DNA from: Gardnerella vaginalis
Lineage (GTDB): Bacteria; Actinomycetota; Actinomycetes; Actinomycetales; Bifidobacteriaceae
Length of the DNA stretch: 57,609 nt
Assembly (NCBI RefSeq): GCF_001546485.1
Contig: NZ_KQ956850.1
Location: forward strand, 51,764 to 109,372
Direction: 5' to 3'
Of this stretch, positions 53,001 through 57,609 are shown one piece after another. The notes under the pieces were generated by a model. It was not told where the DNA came from, made no database searches, and worked only from the letters and a program-made list of their open reading frames with translations. The first letter of the stretch is position 1, and each line of letters starts with the position of its first letter. A program made the translations under genes and the position numbers.

Positions 53001-55115
53001 ATGACGAATAAAATTCAGCGTACAAACAAGCCTTTTGTAGTAAAAGCGCCATACAAGCCTTCAGGAGACCAGCCGCAAGCAATCGAAGAGTTGGCAAATC
53101 GCATTGAAAACGGCGAAAATGACGTTGTTTTAATGGGTGCTACGGGAACTGGTAAAACTGCTACAACTGCTTGGCTGATTGAGCGTTTGCAACGGCCGAC
53201 ACTTATTATTGAGCCGAATAAAACTTTGGCAGCTCAGCTTTGTGCAGAGTTTCGTGAGCTTATGCCAGATAATGCTGTGAGCTATTTTGTGTCTTACTAC
53301 GATTACTATCAGCCGGAAGCGTATATTCCGCAAACAGACACGTATATTGAAAAAGACTCAAATATTAACGACGATGTTGAGCGTCTTCGCCACGCAGCTA
53401 CAGCGAATTTGCTTACTAGACGGGATTGTGTTGTTGTAGCTACTGTTTCGTGCATTTATGGACTTGGTACTCCAGAGGAGTATGCCGAGCGAATGCTTAT
53501 GTTAAGCGTTGGTCAGCAGCTTGAGCGAGATACACTTCTTCGCCAGTTTGTGAGTATGCAATACAAACGCAACGATATTGCGTTTACGCGCGGAACTTTT
53601 AGAGTGCGCGGTGACACAGTTGAGATTATTCCAGTGTACGAAGAATTAGCTGTGCGAATTGAATTCTTTGGTGACGAAATTGACAGAATTACGATGTTAC
53701 ATCCGCTTACAGGGGAAGTAATTCGCCAGGAGAGTAGCGTTCATATCTTCCCAGCATCTCACTATATTGCAGGACCTGAGCGCATGGAGCGTGCATTAGA
53801 GGCAATTGAGAAAGAACGTGACGAGAGAGTAGCACAGCTTAAAAAACAGAATAAATTGTTGGAAGCTCAGCGTTTGGAAATGCGAACTACGTATGATTTA
53901 GAAATGCTGCGACAAGTTGGAGTGTGCCCGGGAGTGGAAAATTATTCTAGGCATTTTGACGGACGTGATGCAGGTACACCTCCGCATACTCTGCTTGATT
54001 TTTTCCCAGATGACTTTTTGCTGGTTTTAGATGAGTCACATGTAACAGTGCCGCAAATTGGAGCCATGTATGAAGGTGACGCTTCGCGCAAAAGAACGCT
54101 TGTAGAACATGGCTTTAGGCTTCCTTCTGCAATGGATAATCGCCCGTTAAAGTGGAAAGAATTTTTGGAGCACGTTGGTCAAACTGTGTATCTTTCTGCA
54201 ACTCCTGGAGATTACGAGTTGGGGCTTTCGGATGGTGTAGTTGAGCAGATTATTCGCCCTACTGGTTTGCTGGATCCTAAGATTGAGGTTCGCCCTGTGG
54301 AGGGACAGGTTGACGATTTGCTTGCGGAAATCAAGGCGCGAGTGGCAAAAGATGAGCGCGTGCTTGTTACTACGCTTACAAAAAAGATGGCTGAAGACTT
54401 AACTGATTATTTTTTGGAGCTTGGTATTAAAGTTGAGTATTTACATTCAGATGTTGATACTTTGCGCAGGGTGGAGCTTTTGCGCGAGCTTCGCGAAGGC
54501 AAAATTGATGTGATTGTTGGCATCAATTTGCTTCGTGAGGGTTTGGATTTGCCGGAAGTTTCGCTTGTGGCGATTTTGGATGCAGATAAGGAAGGCTTCT
54601 TAAGATCCTATCGTTCGCTTATTCAAACGATTGGTCGCGCTGCTCGTAACGTTTCCGGAACTGTGTTTATGTATGCGGATAGCGTTACGGATGCTATGAG
54701 CAAGGCTATTAGTGAGACGGAGAGGCGTCGCGAAAAGCAAATCGCGTATAACAAGGCTCACGGAATTGATCCTAAGCCTTTGCTAAAGAAGATTAGCGAT
54801 GTGAACGATATGCTTGCTAAAGAAGATGTTGATACTCAAACTTTGCTAGCAGGCGGTTACAGGAATGCTAATAAGGCTGGGAACTCGCATTATGGCGTGC
54901 CAAAAGAGCCGAATCTGGGGCAGCAAAGCAAAGAAAAGCGTATGGCGAATATTTCGGCCTTGCCGCAAAGCGATATTATGTCGTTAATTAAAAATTTAAG
55001 CGAGCAAATGCATGTTGCTGCAGAACAGTTGCAATTCGAGCTTGCAGCGCGATTGCGCGATGAAATACGCGATTTAAAGAAAGAGTTGCGACAGATAAAG
55101 GATGCTCAAAGTTAG
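53001..55115 (+). CDS. uvrB: Excinuclease ABC subunit B
   Basis: A 704-residue UvrB: Walker [15 protein letters not shown] near residue 45, the beta-hairpin [24 protein letters not shown], helicase motifs through QTIGRAARN, and a C-terminal UVR motif ([20 protein letters not shown]) that binds UvrC. It acts in nucleotide excision repair. GGGAAG lies before the ATG; it probably shares a transcript with coaE. Confidence 0.97.
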   Translation: MTNKIQRTNKPFVVKAPYKPSGDQPQAIEELANRIENGENDVVLMGATGTGKTATTAWLIERLQRPTLIIEPNKTLAAQLCAEFRELMPDNAVSYFVSYYDYYQPEAYIPQTDTYIEKDSNINDDVERLRHAATANLLTRRDCVVVATVSCIYGLGTPEEYAERMLMLSVGQQLERDTLLRQFVSMQYKRNDIAFTRGTFRVRGDTVEIIPVYEELAVRIEFFGDEIDRITMLHPLTGEVIRQESSVHIFPASHYIAGPERMERALEAIEKERDERVAQLKKQNKLLEAQRLEMRTTYDLEMLRQVGVCPGVENYSRHFDGRDAGTPPHTLLDFFPDDFLLVLDESHVTVPQIGAMYEGDASRKRTLVEHGFRLPSAMDNRPLKWKEFLEHVGQTVYLSATPGDYELGLSDGVVEQIIRPTGLLDPKIEVRPVEGQVDDLLAEIKARVAKDERVLVTTLTKKMAEDLTDYFLELGIKVEYLHSDVDTLRRVELLRELREGKIDVIVGINLLREGLDLPEVSLVAILDADKEGFLRSYRSLIQTIGRAARNVSGTVFMYADSVTDAMSKAISETERRREKQIAYNKAHGIDPKPLLKKISDVNDMLAKEDVDTQTLLAGGYRNANKAGNSHYGVPKEPNLGQQSKEKRMANISALPQSDIMSLIKNLSEQMHVAAEQLQFELAARLRDEIRDLKKELRQIKDAQS

Positions 55116-55162
55116 TAAACATCTATTATTTAAGTATTAGCCAAGTATTTTTTGTGATTTTC

Positions 55163-55176
55163 TGTGAACGTTCACA
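55163..55176. promoter_or_regulatory. 14-base palindromic operator upstream of pyk
   Basis: TGTGAACGTTCACA is a perfect palindrome of the LacI/GalR-family operator type, about 130 bases before the pyk start codon. Bifidobacteria control central carbon genes with LacI-type regulators, so this is a reasonable candidate binding site. Confidence 0.55.
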
Positions 55177-55304
55177 AAACGCCGAATAAATGTGGTAAGC
55201 GGTCACAATCCGTTGATACACTAGAAAGCGGAATTGGGCGTTTTATGGTTTTTATCGTTAAAACGTTCATAAAAAATAAACAGAAATAGAAATAGGTAGG
55301 CATT

Positions 55305-56744
55305 ATGCGTAAAGCCAAAATCGTTGATACTATTGGTCCAGCTACCGAATCGTTGGAAGGTATTACCAAGCTTGTTGAAGCTGGTATGGATGTTGCTCGT
55401 TTGAACCGTTCTCATGGCACTCCTGAAGATCATTTGCGCGTGTACAACAACGTTCGTGCAGCTTCCAAGTCCACTGGCCGCAATGTTGCTGCTCTTGTTG
55501 ATTTGCAGGGTCCAAAGATTCGCTGCGGTTGGTTCAAGAAGAACGCTGATGGTGAAGATAAAGTTTATTTGGAAGAAGGCCAGGAGTTCATCATCACTAC
55601 GGATGATGTTGAAGGTGACGAGCACCGCACTTCCACAACCTTCAAGGGCTTGCCAGGAGATTGCCATGCAGGCGACCCAATTCTTATTGATGATGGTAAG
55701 GTTCGTCTTGAGGTAACTAAGGTAGAAGGTAACGACGTTCACACTAAGGTTATTGTTGCTGGTCCAGTTTCCAGCCACAAGGGCATTAACCTTCCAGGCG
55801 TCGCTGTTTCGCTTCCAGCTTTGACTGAAAAGGATGAGGCTGATCTTCGTTGGGCTATTCGCACTGGCGCTGACATTATTGCTATGTCCTTCGTGCGTTT
55901 CGCTACTGATATTGATCGCGCTCATGAAATCATGGACGAAGAAGGTCGCCGTATTCCAATCGTGGCAAAGATTGAAAAGCCACAGGCTGTTGAGAACTTG
56001 GAAGAGATTGTAAAGACCTTCGATGGTATCATGGTTGCTCGCGGTGATATGGCTGTGGAAATGCCTCTCGAAGAGGTTCCACTGGTTACCAAGCGTTGCA
56101 TTGAGCTTTCTCGCCGCTATGCAAAGCCAGTTATCGTTGCTACTGAAGTTCTTGGTACCATGGTTAACTCTCCAGTTCCAACTCGTGCAGAAGCTTCTGA
56201 CTGCGCTAACGCAGTTCTCGACGGTGCTGACGCAACGATGACTTCTAACGAAACTGCCGTTGGCAAGTATCCAGATGTTACCGTGAAGACCATGTCCCGT
56301 ATTTCTCAGTATGCTACTGAGCATGGCTATGATCGTATTCCAGCTGTTGAGCTTGACATGTCTAGCACCGGCGCTGTTTCTTCTGCAGCTGTTGACTTGG
56401 CAGATAAGCTTAATGCTAAAGCTATTGTTGCCTATACTCAGACTGGTCGCACAGTACATCGTATTTCTCGTGAACGTCCAACTGCGCCAATCTTTGGTTT
56501 AACTAACAATGAGCATACGTATCGTTGGTTGGCTTTGAGCTGGGGTACTGAGGGCTTCTTGATTGATGAAGATTATCATGATATGAACCGTCACGATTTG
56601 ATGATTTTCACCGACAAGGTTCTTCGCGAAGCAGGTAAGGTTTCCGATGGTGATCAGATTGTTATTTTGAGCACTGCTCAAGGTGAGCGTCAAGCTGGTC
56701 GCACGGATTCTATCTATGTTCACACTGTTGGTGCTTGCGATTAA
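55305..56744 (+). CDS. pyk: Pyruvate kinase
   Basis: A 479-residue pyruvate kinase: IVDTIGPATESLEG and NRSHGTPEDH at the N-terminus, a B domain, the active-site VAKIEKPQAVENL with its lysine, MVARGDMAVEMPLEEVP and the C-terminal allosteric domain. It makes pyruvate and ATP from phosphoenolpyruvate, feeding lactate dehydrogenase. Codon use is biased as in rpsA. A purine-rich AGGTAGG precedes the ATG. Confidence 0.96.
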   Translation: MRKAKIVDTIGPATESLEGITKLVEAGMDVARLNRSHGTPEDHLRVYNNVRAASKSTGRNVAALVDLQGPKIRCGWFKKNADGEDKVYLEEGQEFIITTDDVEGDEHRTSTTFKGLPGDCHAGDPILIDDGKVRLEVTKVEGNDVHTKVIVAGPVSSHKGINLPGVAVSLPALTEKDEADLRWAIRTGADIIAMSFVRFATDIDRAHEIMDEEGRRIPIVAKIEKPQAVENLEEIVKTFDGIMVARGDMAVEMPLEEVPLVTKRCIELSRRYAKPVIVATEVLGTMVNSPVPTRAEASDCANAVLDGADATMTSNETAVGKYPDVTVKTMSRISQYATEHGYDRIPAVELDMSSTGAVSSAAVDLADKLNAKAIVAYTQTGRTVHRISRERPTAPIFGLTNNEHTYRWLALSWGTEGFLIDEDYHDMNRHDLMIFTDKVLREAGKVSDGDQIVILSTAQGERQAGRTDSIYVHTVGACD

Positions 56745-56928
56745 TTTTGCTAGCTTTGATGCGAAATATTACGTTACTGTTGTGAATGTGTGAATTTTAC
56801 TCATTCTGCAATATTGTGGCAGTTGCGTAGTCAATGTAATGCGCGCTTCTCATTTTATGGGTTGCGCGCATTATTGGTATTGGCTTGTAAATAAGTAGCA
56901 TTGCGACACGCCAACACGCGCGAGGTGT

Positions 56929-56956
56929 TTGCATGTGACTTAAAGTGTGCTATAGT
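56929..56956 (+). promoter_or_regulatory. Promoter of the tRNA gene
   Basis: TTGCAT and TATAGT with a 16-base spacer, ending 35 bases before the tRNA. Confidence 0.6.
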
Positions 56957-56991
56957 CAACAAGTCGCGCAAAAACGCAGAAAATTGAAAAT

Positions 56992-57065
56992 GCCCCTGTA
57001 TCCCAATTGGTAGAGGAAACAGCCTCAAAATCTGTGCAGTGTGAGTTCGAGTCTCACCGGGGGCA
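56992..57065 (+). tRNA. tRNA with anticodon CAA (Leu) but a short variable loop
   Basis: A 74-base cloverleaf: acceptor GCCCCTG/CGGGGGC (with one G-T pair), a three-pair D stem TCC/GGA, anticodon arm ACAGC-CTCAAAA-TCTGT with a C-T mismatch at the base next to the loop, a five-base variable loop, and T arm GTGAG-TTCGAGT-CTCAC; discriminator A, no encoded CCA. Loop position 34-36 reads CAA, so leucine (UUG). Normal leucine tRNAs have a long variable arm, which is absent, so this is an atypical class I molecule whose charging is uncertain. Confidence 0.75.
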
Positions 57066-57071
57066 CGTGCA

Positions 57072-57103
57072 CAACGTCGCTTAGCTTGCTAGGCGGCGTT
57101 TTT
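57072..57103 (+). terminator. Terminator after the tRNA gene
   Basis: AACG-T-CGC and GCG-G-CGTT form the stem, followed by TTTTTTATTTTT on the plus strand. Confidence 0.8.
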
Positions 57104-57202
57104 TATTTTTATTTTTTTGTTATTCGGCTCTATAGCTAAGAAAGCGTATAATACTAGCAGTGTATTTGCATGAAAAAGTGCCGATTTGATGCGAAAGGAG
57201 CA

Positions 57203-57609
57203 ATGATGATCCGTAATATAGCATTGCGCATGAATAAGAAAGAAAATAATCGTTTGAATGAAATAAGTAGTAATAACGAACGCAATGTAGGCATAGCTAT
57301 AAAGTCAGTTGTTCCGATTGCTTTTGTGCTAGTTTTTGCAATGTGTTTCTTAATAATTCTTCATGTTAATTCAGCATTTGCTTCTACCAAATCTCATAAT
57401 GGTCTTCCGTCAAAAGGTGTTATTGTTACTGCTTTTCAACAAAACTGGAAGAGTATTGCTAAAGAATGTAAGCAAACGTATGGTCCTGAAGGTGTGAAGT
57501 ATGTGCAAGTGTCGCCTCCGGAAGACCATATTAAAGGTACAGCTTGGTGGACTTCTTACCAGCCAGTGAGTTATAACTTAAATTCTAAACTTGGTACTGA
57601 AGCTGAGTT
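57203..57609 (+). CDS. Secreted alpha-amylase, GH13 (5' part, runs off window)
   Basis: The first 135 codons encode a basic N-terminus, a hydrophobic signal or anchor segment (VVPIAFVLVFAMCFLIILHV), then the start of a family 13 catalytic domain: AFQQNWKSIAKECKQTYGP, YVQVSPPEDHIKG and WWTSYQPVSYNLNSKLGTEAE, typical of bacterial alpha-amylases of the animal-like group. It would cut extracellular glycogen or starch, a main food source in the vaginal niche. GAAAGGAG lies before tandem ATG codons, and TATAAT lies about 50 bases upstream. Confidence 0.88.
   Translation, partial: MMIRNIALRMNKKENNRLNEISSNNERNVGIAIKSVVPIAFVLVFAMCFLIILHVNSAFASTKSHNGLPSKGVIVTAFQQNWKSIAKECKQTYGPEGVKYVQVSPPEDHIKGTAWWTSYQPVSYNLNSKLGTEAE

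Noticed and set aside
55221..56459. 412-codon frame antisense to pyk
   Set aside because: Same cause as for rpsA; low-complexity translation.

Overview
The window looks like chromosomal DNA of a low-GC member of the Bifidobacteriaceae, most likely Gardnerella (vaginalis group). This is inferred from actinobacterial marker families (WhiB, CarD, PdtaS, HelD, DUF5719, an Rv3259-like protein), a bifidobacterial-type lactate dehydrogenase and pyruvate kinase, moderate AT-richness, and an amylase next to glycogen genes. No database search was possible.

About 1-8.5 kb is part of a mobilizable or conjugative element, read mostly on the minus strand. It holds two tandem MobF/TrwC relaxase genes (the first cut by the window edge), two accessory proteins, an AT-rich inverted-repeat region that could be the transfer origin, a nucleotidyltransferase toxin-antitoxin-like pair, and small genes of unknown function, several with their own terminators. 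Four of these small genes have long upstream leaders that fall into two repeated families. One family has compensatory base changes that point to a structured RNA.

About 8.5-12.7 kb is a patchwork of accessory pieces. It contains a three-gene unit (a 21-residue Pro/Arg-rich peptide, an unknown helical protein and an MFS exporter), a broken IS3-type OrfA, the 3' part of an LPXTG-type adhesin, and an orphan gene end meeting it head to head.

From 12.8 kb the sequence is core genome. In order: nrdR; a HelD-type helicase; a nucleoside hydrolase with an MFS transporter; hrpA with an RsmC-like methyltransferase; hflX; ldh; a PdtaS-like kinase beside a WhiB gene; an FtsK/SpoIIIE ATPase; two LytR-CpsA-Psr enzymes; a large membrane glycosyltransferase with DUF5719; a second nucleoside hydrolase; an Rv3259-like protein; a HAD phosphatase; a ComF-like protein; glgB with a two-component system; carD; a metal-binding lipoprotein; folD; rpsA; coaE; uvrB; pyk; a tRNA; and the start of a secreted alpha-amylase.

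The rpsA-coaE junction has been remodelled. A GNAT gene, a diverged 5' fragment of coaE and a second copy of the rpsA 3' end with its terminator lie between rpsA and the intact coaE, together with a TM2-domain gene. Several core genes have a -10 box only 6-9 bases before the start codon and no Shine-Dalgarno sequence, so leaderless transcripts appear common.
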